Made by a program: the position numbers and the translations under genes. Positions 52,893-61,774 of a stretch of 64,000 nucleotides of DNA are shown piece by piece. The stretch comes from Neobacillus massiliamazoniensis. GTDB taxonomy: Bacteria; Bacillota; Bacilli; Bacillales; Cytobacillaceae. The stretch is from NCBI RefSeq assembly GCF_001048695.1, contig NZ_CVRB01000001.1, forward strand, positions 1,240,001 to 1,304,000. Direction: 5' to 3'. Every line of letters starts with the position of its first letter. Position 1 is the first letter of the stretch. The notes under the pieces were generated by a model. It had not been told where the DNA came from and ran no database searches. It worked only from the letters and a program-made list of their open reading frames with translations.

Positions 52893-52987
52893 ACTTGGGG
52901 GAATTTGGATTTTTAATTAGGAAGATATAATATTATTATTAATAAATAATTATGATTTTGGATTTTTTTAGGGAGGAATTTATTTAC

Positions 52988-53863
52988 ATGAAAAAGATTC
53001 GTAAAGCCATCATTCCTGCAGCTGGGCTTGGAACAAGGTTTCTGCCTGCTACAAAAGCGATGCCGAAGGAAATGCTGCCCATTGTCGATAAGCCGACCAT
53101 TCAATATATTGTCGAGGAAGCGATCGAGTCTGGAATCGAAGATATCATTATCGTAACGGGAAAAGGGAAGCGTGCGATTGAGGACCACTTTGATTTTGCG
53201 CCGGAATTGGAGAAAAATTTACAAGAACATGAAAAGTGGGATCTTTTAAATAAGGTAAACTACTCTTCTAACCTTGCGGATATCCATTATATCCGTCAGA
53301 AAGAACCTAAAGGCTTAGGACATGCTGTTTGGTGCGCGCGTAACTTTATTGGTGACGAGCCTTTTGCTGTGCTTTTAGGGGACGATATTGTTCAGAGCGA
53401 AACTCCATGTTTACGTCAGCTCATTAATCAATATGAAGAAACCTACTCAGCTATTATCGGGGTTCAGCGTGTACCAGAAAATGAAACACATCGTTATGGA
53501 ATCGTTGACCCGCTCCATCAAGAGGGAAGGCGTTACCAGGTCAATAATTTTGTTGAAAAACCAAAGCCAGGTACTGCCCCATCAAATTTAGCGATCATGG
53601 GCCGTTATATTTTAACCCCTGAAATTTTTATGTTTCTAGATCGGCAGGAAAAAGGTGCAGGCGGGGAAATTCAACTAACCGATGCTATTCAAAGGCTAAA
53701 CGAAATTCAGCGTGTCTTCGCTTATGATTTTGAGGGAAAACGCTTTGACGTCGGTGAGAAAATCGGCTTCGTCAAAACAACCCTTGAAGTGGCCTTGCAA
53801 CACGAAGAACTTCACGATGAACTCATCCAATTCATCAAAAACCTACTAGCCGAAAACGAATAA
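52988..53863 (+). CDS. galU: UTP-glucose-1-phosphate uridylyltransferase
   Basis: 291-aa enzyme making UDP-glucose from UTP and glucose-1-P, used for teichoic acid, glycolipids and the Leloir cycle. The nucleotide-binding signature [21 protein letters not shown] is complete; LGDDIV, the uridine/sugar-site motif VEKP and GEIQLTDAI are also typical. GGGAGGAA selects ATG52988. It lies next to cell-wall genes. Confidence 0.95.
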   Translation: MKKIRKAIIPAAGLGTRFLPATKAMPKEMLPIVDKPTIQYIVEEAIESGIEDIIIVTGKGKRAIEDHFDFAPELEKNLQEHEKWDLLNKVNYSSNLADIHYIRQKEPKGLGHAVWCARNFIGDEPFAVLLGDDIVQSETPCLRQLINQYEETYSAIIGVQRVPENETHRYGIVDPLHQEGRRYQVNNFVEKPKPGTAPSNLAIMGRYILTPEIFMFLDRQEKGAGGEIQLTDAIQRLNEIQRVFAYDFEGKRFDVGEKIGFVKTTLEVALQHEELHDELIQFIKNLLAENE

Positions 53864-53887
53864 CCTTATTGGGTTTTACGCTTTTTT

Positions 53888-53980
53888 GGTGTCAGGCACA
53901 ATTCGTGGACAAATGTCCATGTGGAGTGGACAGAGGGACGAATCTCTCTGTCTTTCTTTTTTTTGTTGGTGCCTGATACA
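53888..53980. repeat. Degraded REP copies flanking a transposase fossil
   Basis: GGTGTCAGGCACA (53888-53900) with a degraded TCGTGGACA extension, and GGTGCCTGATACA (53968-53980) directly before the transposase remnant. Confidence 0.6.
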
Positions 53981-53981
53981 G

Positions 53982-54227
53982 CTTGACCTCAGCAAATACG
54001 TTCATCTAAATCCGGTTAAAGCGGGGATTGTAGCTTTTCCTGAGGACTACCCATGGAGCGGCTACAGGGCCTATCTCCAAAAAGAAGAATCTCCTCTTAT
54101 TGAAAAACACCAAATCCTATCCTATTTTCCCAATCCCTACTTCAACAGTTATGAAAGTTTTATCAAATCACCAGTTATCGATCTTTCCAATATGGAGGCA
54201 GAACTATGTGGGGATGGACTCTTTTAA
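53982..54227 (+). pseudogene. REP-associated tyrosine transposase (RAYT) C-terminal fragment
   Basis: An 81-codon remnant starting abruptly LDLSKYVHLNPVKAG and continuing PEDYPWSGYRAYL, sequences typical of the Y1-transposase family that mobilises REP hairpins. The catalytic HUH and Tyr part is gone, and the sequence before it is repeat-derived. It ends in a stop at 54227. Downstream 54228-54403 stays open in two frames but matches nothing I know. The nearby REP copies fit a transposase that once moved them. Confidence 0.75.
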
Positions 54228-54385
54228 AATCGTCGGCCTGCCAGATGCGGCGGTGTGAAGGAATCGTGGGAACGAATGAATGCAGCTCTTCGCATCCTGG
54301 TCAAAGAATTATCATTAATCTTTCGCCGGCAGAGCAGAAGAAAAGCGGCCCAATATACGATTTTCCAATGGAAGAAAAAGAACTC

Positions 54386-54427
54386 CAAAAACTCCATGCG
54401 TAATATTGTGCGCTTGGAGTTTTTTTA
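54386..54427 (+). terminator. Terminator downstream of the transposase fossil
   Basis: AACTCCATGCG / CGCTTGGAGTT stem with one mismatch, then seven T. Confidence 0.75.
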
Positions 54428-54480
54428 TGGATTTTTTCATTGGACATTGAGAACTGTCCATTTCGAGCGACTAGAATTTC

Positions 54481-54513
54481 GGTGCCTGACACCCCAACTT
54501 GGTGCCTGACACC
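54481..54513. repeat. Two direct REP copies
   Basis: GGTGCCTGACACC at 54481-54493 and 54501-54513, spaced by CCAACTT. From 54514 to 54815 no gene is visible. Confidence 0.85.
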
Positions 54514-54815
54514 AAATAGTGATACCATAGAGACACCCAATCAGTCCTGCCACAAAAAATACGTCTTAGGTCTTAGAAATGTTTACTTTTGTGGTCCATG
54601 GAAGGAAGGATTTTTTTAGTGTATTGTTGAATTATGGAATGGGAATCTTTTTATAGGATTAATTTTTATTCGACTTCGAGAATTGTCCAGCTTCAGATAA
54701 GCTGGCACCTTCTGCTTTTCGAAGATAGGTGACCCATTCTTCTAAATAGGTGAAACATTCATGATGTTTTGTTCGTATTACTATAAAGGATTATGATGTC
54801 AGGAGTCGATATAAG

Positions 54816-55472
54816 ATGAATCCGTTCTTAGCATTTATTGTCCGGTCGTTTGTGGCCGTTCCTGTTACTGTGATTACCTGGTTGTTAAGCTTATTCGCCT
54901 TTCACAATACCTTTTTCGCCTCCTCGGGTATTGCTATTGGTACAGGTATTGTTGTCTACTTGGTTCTTTCCATGTATATGAGCAGCAAATTTTTAAGTAA
55001 ACACCAGCTTTCAAGAAAAGAGTATCGAACTATAAAGAAAAACTTAAAAGAAGCAAAGCAGAAATTGAGCCGCTTGAATAAGTCCCTTTTGCAGATAAGG
55101 GATGTATCTTCGGTCAAACAAAGGATCGATATCCATCGAATTACGAAAAAAATCTATAAGATGACCTGGAAGGAGCCAAAGCGTTTTTACAAGGCGGAGG
55201 AATTTTATTATTCCCATTTGGATTCTGTCGTCGAGCTGTCAGAGAAATATGGGTTTTTAGCAGCCCAGCCGAAAAAGAACATCGAGATCAACCAGTCGTT
55301 ATTGGAAACGCGCCAAACGTTAAATGAGCTGACGAAGGTTTTGGAAGAGGATCTATATTATGTGATTTCCGATGATGTTGACCACTTAAATTTTGAAATA
55401 GATGTGGCAAAGCACTCAATTGAAAAGAAAAAGGACTCTACATTCCCAGAAGAAAATAGGTGGCTAAAATGA
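54816..55472 (+). CDS. xpaC: XpaC-like 5-bromo-4-chloroindolyl phosphate hydrolysis family protein
   Basis: 218-aa protein with two N-terminal membrane helices (about 8-28 and 35-55) and a long helical cytoplasmic region ([20 protein letters not shown]). The family name comes from a Bacillus phenotype; the true role is unclear. It overlaps the telA-type gene by 4 nt, the conserved xpaC-yaaN arrangement. AGGAGTC precedes ATG54816. Confidence 0.88.
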   Translation: MNPFLAFIVRSFVAVPVTVITWLLSLFAFHNTFFASSGIAIGTGIVVYLVLSMYMSSKFLSKHQLSRKEYRTIKKNLKEAKQKLSRLNKSLLQIRDVSSVKQRIDIHRITKKIYKMTWKEPKRFYKAEEFYYSHLDSVVELSEKYGFLAAQPKKNIEINQSLLETRQTLNELTKVLEEDLYYVISDDVDHLNFEIDVAKHSIEKKKDSTFPEENRWLK

Positions 55473-56650
55473 ATGAAAACAATCCAATAGACTTAAAAAA
55501 GACTGGAAATTTATTAGACGATATTCTGGCCAATCCTTTTGGAGAAGGGGAGGAAGCCGCCAAAAGTCCCATTCCGCAGGCGTCACAGGAAGCAAGGCCT
55601 GTGAAGCTCATAGATGTCATCCCTGAAGAGAACCGCGCCAAGGCCTATCAGCTTGCTGAGCAAATTGATCCGAAAAATCATCAAGCGATGATCCTTTACG
55701 GAACGCAGGCACAAGGGAAGCTGTTGTCTTTTTCCCAGACCATGCTTGAGCATGTACAAAAAAAGGACATTGGTGAGGTTGGCGAAATCATAGCTGACTT
55801 GATGAAACGGTTGAATGAGGTGAATCCGGATGAGCTGAAGGACGAGAAGCCATCCTTTTTCTCGCGCATGTTTGGAAAAATTTCAAACTCCCTCCAAGAA
55901 GTGCTGTCCAAATATCAAAAAACAGGGGCACAGATTGACCGAATCAGCGTGAAGCTCGAGAGAAGCAAAAATGTTCTGTTGTCCGACATCAAATTGCTTG
56001 AGCAGTTGTATGATACGAATAAGGACTATTTCCAAGCTTTAAATGTGTATATTGCGGCAGGTGAAATCAAGCTTGAAGAAATACATGAAAAAACTATTCC
56101 GGCGCTAAAACAAGAGGCAGAGGTAACCAATGACCAAATGAAGTTTCAAGATGTCAAGGATATGATTCAATTTGCAGACCGCTTGGACAAACGGTTGTAT
56201 GATTTGAAACTAAGCCGAGAAATTACGATCCAAAGTGCCCCGCAAATCCGCCTGATTCAAAACACCAACCAGGCGCTCGTGGAAAAAATACAATCGTCAA
56301 TCATGACGGCGATTCCTTTATGGAAAAATCAAGTTGCGATTGCGTTGACGCTAATCAGACAACGCCACGCGGTTGAGGCCCAAAAGCAGGTTTCAAAAAC
56401 GACGAATGAGCTGCTGTTGAAAAATGCCGAAATGCTAAAAACCAATACGATTGAAACAGCCCGAGAAAACGAACGAGGTCTTGTCGATATTGAAACCTTA
56501 AAGAAAACGCAGGAAAGCTTAATCACTACCCTCGAAGAAACACTAAGGATCCAAGAGGAAGGCCGTACCAAACGCCGTCTCGCCGAGCAGGAACTAGCCT
56601 CAATGGAAAACGAACTAAGAATAAAACTATTAGAAATCAAAGACAAATAA
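55469..56650 (+). CDS. Toxic anion resistance protein, TelA/YaaN family
   Basis: 393-aa cytoplasmic, mostly helical protein. TelA-family blocks include [43 protein letters not shown] and [38 protein letters not shown]. The family is linked to tellurite and envelope stress; its mechanism is not settled. ATG55469 overlaps the upstream stop and has AGGTGG; an in-frame GTG at 55460 is part of that site. Confidence 0.92.
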   Translation: MNENNPIDLKKTGNLLDDILANPFGEGEEAAKSPIPQASQEARPVKLIDVIPEENRAKAYQLAEQIDPKNHQAMILYGTQAQGKLLSFSQTMLEHVQKKDIGEVGEIIADLMKRLNEVNPDELKDEKPSFFSRMFGKISNSLQEVLSKYQKTGAQIDRISVKLERSKNVLLSDIKLLEQLYDTNKDYFQALNVYIAAGEIKLEEIHEKTIPALKQEAEVTNDQMKFQDVKDMIQFADRLDKRLYDLKLSREITIQSAPQIRLIQNTNQALVEKIQSSIMTAIPLWKNQVAIALTLIRQRHAVEAQKQVSKTTNELLLKNAEMLKTNTIETARENERGLVDIETLKKTQESLITTLEETLRIQEEGRTKRRLAEQELASMENELRIKLLEIKDK

Positions 56651-56654
56651 AAAA

Positions 56655-56697
56655 GGTGTCAGGCACCAAGTTTACATAACTCATGGTGTCAGGCACC
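56655..56697. repeat. REP pair after the telA-type gene
   Basis: GGTGTCAGGCACC at 56655-56667 and 56685-56697, enclosing AAGTTTACATAACTCAT. Confidence 0.9.
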
Positions 56698-56704
56698 CAA
56701 TTAA

Positions 56705-56779
56705 GAGGATGTCCCAAAATTAAGTGTCAGAGCCCTCTACTTTACTAAGTGAGAGGGCAGACTCTTTAGGGACATCCTC
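56705..56779. terminator. Nested double hairpin between convergent genes
   Basis: Outer arms GAGGATGTCCC / GGGACATCCTC and inner arms GCCCTCT / AGAGGGC. The plus-strand side is followed by TTTATTTATTT. Likely ends both telA-type and LCP transcripts. Confidence 0.65.
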
Positions 56780-56780
56780 T

Positions 56781-57707
56781 TTATTTATTTACCTCCATTT
56801 GTGCTCGAAGGTCTGTTTGAATTCGTTGTTTTTCTTCGGGTGAAACAATTCCGTAATAGATGTTATCGATCATGGTGCCGGTCTCTTTGATTTCCATTTG
56901 TTTGATGTTTTTACCTGCGTCGCGATAGTTCTTTTGAATTTCCACTATTTGGTCAAAGGTTAAATTGGTTTTGATGTTGTTTCCAAGCGCTCCAAAAATA
57001 GAAGAAAATTTGGTTAAACTCGATAGGTTCGTACCTTCATCAATCACAGCTTGGATAATCTTTCGCTGTCTTGCCTGCCGGCCAAAGTCACCGTTCGGGT
57101 CTTCATATCTCATTCTTGTGTAGCTTAGCGCTTTTTCGCCGTTAAGCGTGACATTCCCTACTGGAAAATGAAAGCCATCTTGGGTAAAGTCCAAATCATT
57201 TTTTACGGTAACCCCGCCAATCGCGTCGACAATATCCTTAAATCCATCCATATTAATTTTCATATAATAGTCAATCGGAATATTAAGAAATTTTTCGACG
57301 GTATCCATTGACATTGGGACTCCGCCAAATGCATAAGCGTGGTTAATCTTATCTACTGTTCCCTTCCCAACAATTTCCGTACGGGTGTCACGTGGAATGC
57401 TAAGCATTTTAACTGAATTGTTGTTCGGATTTACGGTTAACACAATAATCGTGTCTGAACGGCCTTTATCGTCTGGGCGCTCATCCACACCTAACATTAA
57501 AACCGAGAAAGGCTGTTTTTGTTTAATCTCAACCGGTTGCTGACGTAATTCAGATTTTCTTTCAATCGGCTGGTGCATGGTTGTCACAGCATTTTTAAAA
57601 GATTTGTAGACTGTAAAGGCATAAACACCTACCGCTATTACCAGAGCTAAAAGGATTATTCCAGTAATTTTCAGCCATTTATTTCCTTTCTTCGTACCAC
57701 TTCTCAT
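56781..57707 (-). CDS. LytR-CpsA-Psr (LCP) family cell-wall polymer ligase
   Basis: 308-aa protein that attaches teichoic acid or other polymers to peptidoglycan. It has a basic N-terminus, one membrane helix (about 12-33) and an extracellular LCP domain with LMLGVDERPDDKGRSDTIIV, SIPRDTRTEI, INHAYAFGG and YTRMRYEDPNGDFGRQARQRKII, holding the conserved Arg/Asp residues. GGAGG selects ATG57707. Which polymer it transfers is unknown. Confidence 0.92.
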   Translation of the reverse strand: MRSGTKKGNKWLKITGIILLALVIAVGVYAFTVYKSFKNAVTTMHQPIERKSELRQQPVEIKQKQPFSVLMLGVDERPDDKGRSDTIIVLTVNPNNNSVKMLSIPRDTRTEIVGKGTVDKINHAYAFGGVPMSMDTVEKFLNIPIDYYMKINMDGFKDIVDAIGGVTVKNDLDFTQDGFHFPVGNVTLNGEKALSYTRMRYEDPNGDFGRQARQRKIIQAVIDEGTNLSSLTKFSSIFGALGNNIKTNLTFDQIVEIQKNYRDAGKNIKQMEIKETGTMIDNIYYGIVSPEEKQRIQTDLRAQMEVNK

Positions 57708-57799
57708 TCCATGATCCTCCAAATCGTTTATGAGACAAGAATACCAAAGATTTGGAAGAAAATATATGAAAAATTAGTATATAATCCCAGACTCATTTA

Positions 57800-57868
57800 G
57801 CTGATAGGAAAGTATAAATTAAACTACGTCGCATAAACTGTCTTAACGGACTCGCCAATCTAAGAGCT
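57800..57868. repeat. Second copy of the TAGGAAAGTATAAATT repeat
   Basis: TAGGAAAGTATAAATT, AACTACGTCGCATAAA and GGACTCGCCAATC match the element at 45441-45555, without its perfect hairpin. Confidence 0.5.
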
Positions 57869-57869
57869 T

Positions 57870-58667
57870 TTATTTATTAACCGGTTTTACATGATAATAT
57901 TCTTCAAGCGTTATTCTTTTTTTCATGATTTTGGTAGCGATGGCTACCCCAACATAGCGAAGATGCCATGGCTCATATTTATAGCCGGTTATCGCTTCTT
58001 TTCCTTTTGGATAGCGAATGATAAACCCGTATTCAGCAGCATGTGCTTTCAGCCATTTTGCCTCTGCTGTTCCGCCAAAGCAATCGTCGGCTGCGCATTT
58101 CCCGTCACCACCAGTGACATCAATGGCAAGGCCTGTTTCGTGCTCGCTTGTCCCAGGCAAGGCACTGTAGTCCCGTGCTTTTGCATATCCGTCCACACTC
58201 ACATAGGATTGAAACAAAGATGTTTGGGTGGCGTGGGAGCGATAGGCTGAAACCCCTAATAAGGTGATCCTTTGTTTTTTTGCCCCCGCAAAAAGTTTTT
58301 TAATTGCGGCAGCGGCTTCCTTTCGCATTAGCTTCCTATCGTTTGTTGTTGTACTGATAAATGGAATGCTTGTCATAACCAAATCTGAGGGCGTATAGTT
58401 ATCTGGCAGTTTAAAGTGTTTATTGACAAGAACCGGGATGCTTGCCGGATGAGCAACCACTTGGATACTGTCATCGGAGTCCTGTGTATTGGTTGAAGCA
58501 GGGCTGGCCAGTTGTTCTTTATCTAGGCTTTTCCGTTTGTTTTGATCTTGAGATGGTGAGTTGACATGGGGTTTTTTTTCAGGCGAGTTCTTTTCCGTAT
58601 CTTGACTTTGGACTGTGCAGCCTGAAAACAGCAATAAGCATAATCCAATTAAACATAGTTTAAACAT
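57870..58667 (-). CDS. D-alanyl-D-alanine carboxypeptidase, VanY/LdcB family lipoprotein
   Basis: 265-aa lipoprotein (lipobox FSGC, Cys16) with a Ser/Asp/Lys-rich linker, then a VanY-type Zn peptidase domain: SAYRSHATQ, the metal motif SEHETGLAIDV and the C-terminal EPWHLRYVG. It trims peptidoglycan stem peptides outside the membrane. AAAGGAAG precedes ATG58667. From 58668 to 59083 only AT-rich sequence is seen. Confidence 0.9.
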   Translation of the reverse strand: MFKLCLIGLCLLLFSGCTVQSQDTEKNSPEKKPHVNSPSQDQNKRKSLDKEQLASPASTNTQDSDDSIQVVAHPASIPVLVNKHFKLPDNYTPSDLVMTSIPFISTTTNDRKLMRKEAAAAIKKLFAGAKKQRITLLGVSAYRSHATQTSLFQSYVSVDGYAKARDYSALPGTSEHETGLAIDVTGGDGKCAADDCFGGTAEAKWLKAHAAEYGFIIRYPKGKEAITGYKYEPWHLRYVGVAIATKIMKKRITLEEYYHVKPVNK

Positions 58668-59083
58668 ACGAAACTTCCTTTTTATTATTAATAACACGCT
58701 GACTTACATAAATTTTAGATCCTTGGTCTGCTCTTATCGATGAGATTTCATTTGAAAAAAAATTATTGTAAAATCATTTCTTACGCATCCATCATATACA
58801 AGATTGCCTCCCATCTCTCCTGAAAAATAGCTGTATCCATCCCTTTAAAAACTCATTTGTAATCGAAATGCATATAGAAGTTTTTTGTCTGTTTATCACA
58901 TTAAACAATAAAAAAGCATAGAAGGCAAAGCCAAAAAAATGACCTAATTTGACAAAAAACATAAAATGGTTGTGTCACGAATCGCTTTAGTGTATAAGAC
59001 ATGCTCTTTTCCACCTATTCCATGATAATCAAAATGCTCAAAAAACAAATAGGACAAAGTAACGAAAAATGAGTTTATCGGTT

Positions 59084-59313
59084 GGCTCTGTTAAAATTGT
59101 CTGTTGATTTCCGCTCTAGTGGCGGTACGGGGAGCCTCCTCGGCGCTACCTGCGCCTGCGGGGTCTCCCCTGCCCCGTACTTCCGCAGGAAATTGAATTA
59201 CATCCTTGAATCCGCCCACGCACGAAGGAAATGCGATAGCATTTTCGAGGAGTCGAGCGCCTTCCGCTCCAATCAACATAGTGGCAAAATCAACAATGAG
59301 CTTTAACATAGCC
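59084..59313. mobile_element. MITE-like element, copy 2 (230 bp)
   Basis: Ends GGCTCTGTTAAA and TTTAACATAGCC are inverted and related to copy 1 at 31994. The interior is the same GC-rich repeat in reverse orientation, with about 50 bp of extra sequence. Flanks TATCGGTT (59076-59083) and TATAGGTT (59314-59321) match in 7 of 8 bases, as expected for an aged target duplication. Confidence 0.7.
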
Positions 59314-59467
59314 TATAGGTTTGATTTTCATGACCCCATCGGTAAACCGGGTTCAACTAAGAACAAATTTTCGACAACATTCTGCACAGACTTGGCTTTT
59401 CTTGTTAAAGTTTGTTATGATTGGTGTAGGCAAATGCCAGATTCTTTTCAGTTTTTTGGAGGTTATT

Positions 59468-60613
59468 ATGGATAAACGTTTGAAAGTCATGACCGTATTT
59501 GGGACAAGACCGGAAGCCATTAAAATGGCCCCACTTGTAAAAGAATTAGAGAAAAATCAAGATCAAATAGAATCGATTGTTACGGTGACTGCACAGCACC
59601 GCCAAATGCTTGACCAAGTGTTGAATATTTTTGAAATCGTTCCTGATTATGATTTAAACATCATGAAGGATCGCCAATCTCTCATTGATGTGACAACCAG
59701 AAGCTTGGAAGGCTTAAATAAGGTTTTTCAAGAGGTAAAGCCGGATATTGTCTTAGTTCATGGCGATACGACGACCACGTTTGTAGCGAGCCTAGCGGCA
59801 TTTTACCATTCCATTCCGATAGGACATGTTGAAGCAGGATTGCGGACACGGAATAAGTATTCACCGTATCCGGAGGAAATGAATCGCCAGCTTACAGGCG
59901 TGTTGGCTGATCTGCATTTTTCTCCAACTAGTCAATCGAAACAAAACCTTTTAGTCGAGAATAAACAGGAAGAAGCGATTTTCGTAACTGGGAATACCGC
60001 GATTGATGCATTAGCAACAACCGTTAAAAAGGATTACTCCCACCCTGTATTAGAAAAATTAGGTGATGATCGCCTTGTTTTAATGACGGCCCATCGTCGT
60101 GAAAACCTTGGAGAACCAATGGAAAATATGTTCCGTGCGATCAGAAGGCTCGTCGAAAAGCACGATGACGTTCAGGTTATTTACCCAGTCCATATGAATC
60201 CTGTTGTTCGTGAAATTGCCAACAGAATACTTGGAGAAAACCAACGCATCCATTTAATTGAGCCATTAGACGTGATTGATTTCCATAATTTTGCTTCAAG
60301 AGCGTATTTAATTTTAACAGATTCCGGCGGCGTTCAAGAAGAAGCCCCATCCCTTGGCGTTCCAGTACTTGTATTAAGGGATACCACCGAGCGTCCGGAA
60401 GGAGTCCAAGCAGGAACACTTAAACTCGCAGGAACGGATGAGGAAATGATTTTCAGCCTTGCCGATGAGTTACTTTCAAATCAAAACGCTCACGACCTGA
60501 TGGCAAAGGCGTCCAATCCTTACGGTGACGGACTCGCCTCGAAGAGGATTGTTGAAGCGATTCTCTACAACATGGGCAAAAAAGCTGATAAACCAGTGGA
60601 TTTTGGCAAATAA
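59468..60613 (+). CDS. wecB: UDP-N-acetylglucosamine 2-epimerase (non-hydrolysing)
   Basis: 381-aa cytoplasmic enzyme interconverting UDP-GlcNAc and UDP-ManNAc for teichoic acid linkage units or capsule (MnaA in Bacillus). Family blocks: FGTRPEAIKMAPL, VTAQHRQMLDQVL, HGDTTTT, HVEAGLRT, YPEEMNRQL, TAHRRENLG and TDSGGVQEEAPSLG. ATG59468 follows GGAGG; the frame extends 49 codons upstream without family sequence. Confidence 0.95.
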   Translation: MDKRLKVMTVFGTRPEAIKMAPLVKELEKNQDQIESIVTVTAQHRQMLDQVLNIFEIVPDYDLNIMKDRQSLIDVTTRSLEGLNKVFQEVKPDIVLVHGDTTTTFVASLAAFYHSIPIGHVEAGLRTRNKYSPYPEEMNRQLTGVLADLHFSPTSQSKQNLLVENKQEEAIFVTGNTAIDALATTVKKDYSHPVLEKLGDDRLVLMTAHRRENLGEPMENMFRAIRRLVEKHDDVQVIYPVHMNPVVREIANRILGENQRIHLIEPLDVIDFHNFASRAYLILTDSGGVQEEAPSLGVPVLVLRDTTERPEGVQAGTLKLAGTDEEMIFSLADELLSNQNAHDLMAKASNPYGDGLASKRIVEAILYNMGKKADKPVDFGK

Positions 60614-60619
60614 TATTAG

Positions 60620-60668
60620 TTCATAAGACTTATTCTGTTTTTTAGGGAATAAGTCTTATTTTTATTTT
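60620..60668 (+). terminator. Terminator of the UDP-GlcNAc 2-epimerase gene
   Basis: ATAAGACTTATTC / GAATAAGTCTTAT stem with T-rich tail. From 60669 to 60850 no gene is seen. Confidence 0.85.
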
Positions 60669-60850
60669 TCAATCCTATTTATATATACATTCCTGTTTAT
60701 TCGATCATAAATTGATAGTTTGGAACCTCCTAAAAAGGATTCCTGATGGATCATCAAGGGAGGAGTCATTGTATCGACAAGTAATAGACAGGAAAGATTA
60801 ATTTTTCGAAAAATAGAATAAACTAGGAAAATATTCCCTTTAACTTTTTC

Positions 60851-60877
60851 TTGACATCGGGTATATTGTAATAAAAT
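60851..60877 (+). promoter_or_regulatory. Promoter of the riboswitch transcript
   Basis: TTGACA (60851-60856) and TAAAAT (60872-60877) with a short 15-bp spacer. Confidence 0.4.
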
Positions 60878-60886
60878 GCATAAATC

Positions 60887-60978
60887 GTACGAAACGGCAA
60901 AGCCATTGAAAAATGGTGACGCAAAACTATAGGGGCTAAGGTTTATCACAAACGATGCTTGCCAGTTACCGAACACGA
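60887..60978 (+). promoter_or_regulatory. c-di-GMP-I (GEMM-I) riboswitch
   Basis: CGGCAAA, stem GCCATT/AATGGT closed by a GAAA loop, GACGCAAAACTATAGGGGCTAAGG, a second hairpin arm with CGATGCTTGCCAG and closing GTTACCG are the conserved GEMM-I blocks. About 46 nt downstream begins a 55-aa gene. TATCTCC (about 60983-60989) can pair with the ribosome binding site GGAGGTG over 7 bp, allowing translational control. Confidence 0.88.
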
Positions 60979-61024
60979 AAATATCTCCTGCGATTTATGT
61001 TAACAAATTGGGGAGGTGCGTCAT

Positions 61025-61192
61025 GTGTTAAAAAATATGTTAATTAGAAGCAAATATTTTTATCATTTAATGCAGTTTCGTCACAATGAAATACTTCAGC
61101 AGCAATGCCTGTGTGAAGAACTAAAGTCTAAACTAAAGATCAAAGCCATCTATCATAATAGTAAAGCCATAGAATTAGGTGCAAGGTTTTAA
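61025..61192 (+). CDS. Unknown 55-aa protein under a c-di-GMP riboswitch
   Basis: Starts at GTG61025, 5-6 nt after GGGGAGGTG (an overlapping ATG gives only a 2-codon frame). The protein is basic and probably helical (MLKNMLIRSKYFYHLMQFRH...), with a CLC motif at about 28-30, and no membrane helix or signal. It is followed at once by its own terminator, so it is a monocistronic target. I do not recognise the family. Confidence 0.65.
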   Translation: MLKNMLIRSKYFYHLMQFRHNEILQQQCLCEELKSKLKIKAIYHNSKAIELGARF

Positions 61193-61194
61193 TG

Positions 61195-61232
61195 GAAAAA
61201 GGCTGCCACATTTTGGGGTATAGCCTTTTTTT
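61195..61232 (+). terminator. Terminator after the 55-aa gene
   Basis: AAAAAGGCT / AGCCTTTTT stem with T-run. Confidence 0.85.
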
Positions 61233-61282
61233 ACTTGGAAATGCAAATATGGTCCATAATAAAAAAAACGGGAGGGATCGAC

Positions 61283-61420
61283 ATGAAAAAGGACCAAGTA
61301 AGTGAAGGCTTAAACCAAATTTTCGAAATCATCAATGCCAAAGGAGATACGGGCGAGCTTAAGAAGATTGTCGAAAAAAACTGTACCACTCCTGATGAAG
61401 AACAGGAACCATCTGATTAA
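61283..61420 (+). CDS. Small acidic protein of 45 aa, unknown
   Basis: ATG61283 with GGGAGG 8 nt upstream. The sequence (MKKDQVSEGLNQIFEIINAK...) is probably helical and ends in an acidic tail TPDEEQEPSD. No family recognised; the good ribosome binding site and codon use support a real gene. Confidence 0.6.
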   Translation: MKKDQVSEGLNQIFEIINAKGDTGELKKIVEKNCTTPDEEQEPSD

Positions 61421-61513
61421 GATTTGTCTCTTTTGAACTACTCTTACGTCTAAAGTCAATCCATTATAAGCGATCACCCCAACATAAACGTGGGGCTTAT
61501 GCTAAATTTTTAC

Positions 61514-61689
61514 TGTGGATATTGTGATACATTTTGTGTGTATTTTTTTCGGGTTTGTGGATATCATTCTGGATTATGTGGATAAAATTGTTCTAACTGT
61601 TGATAAGTGATTAAAACACCCTGATAATCGTGGATATCATTTTGGGGTTTGTTGATAAGTTGTGTTGTATGTGGAAAAGTTGTGGATAT
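61514..61689 (-). promoter_or_regulatory. Cluster of eight DnaA-box-like sequences
   Basis: TGTGGATAT at 61514, 61556 and 61681, TGTGGATAA at 61577 (perfect DnaA box on the minus strand), TGTTGATAA at 61598 and 61650, CGTGGATAT at 61629 and TGTGGAAAA at 61670. All eight point the same way within 176 bp of AT-rich DNA. No replication gene is near. Confidence 0.6.
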
Positions 61690-61760
61690 CTACAAAGACA
61701 AACTCTATCAATTTGTCATTCTACCATAAGTACCTTGGATCTTCTTTACATAACCTTGTT

Positions 61761-61774
61761 TGTAAGCGTTAACA
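61761..61774 (+). promoter_or_regulatory. cre site before the GH3 gene
   Basis: TGTAAGCGTTAACA is a full match to the Bacillus cre consensus, 219 bp before the start. Confidence 0.8.

Noticed and set aside
54206..54509. Frames after the transposase fossil (65 and 84 codons)
   Set aside because: They overlap each other in different frames, run through the terminator in one case, and resemble no protein; probably decayed sequence.
59082..59475. Frames inside MITE copy 2
   Set aside because: GC-rich palindromic repeat; frames are incidental.
60662..60976. 104-codon minus-strand frame
   Set aside because: It runs antisense to the riboswitch and has no ribosome binding site or recognisable motif.
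61514..61689. Chromosomal origin oriC
   Set aside because: DnaA-box-like sites are present, but there is no dnaA, dnaN, rpmH or gyrase gene nearby.
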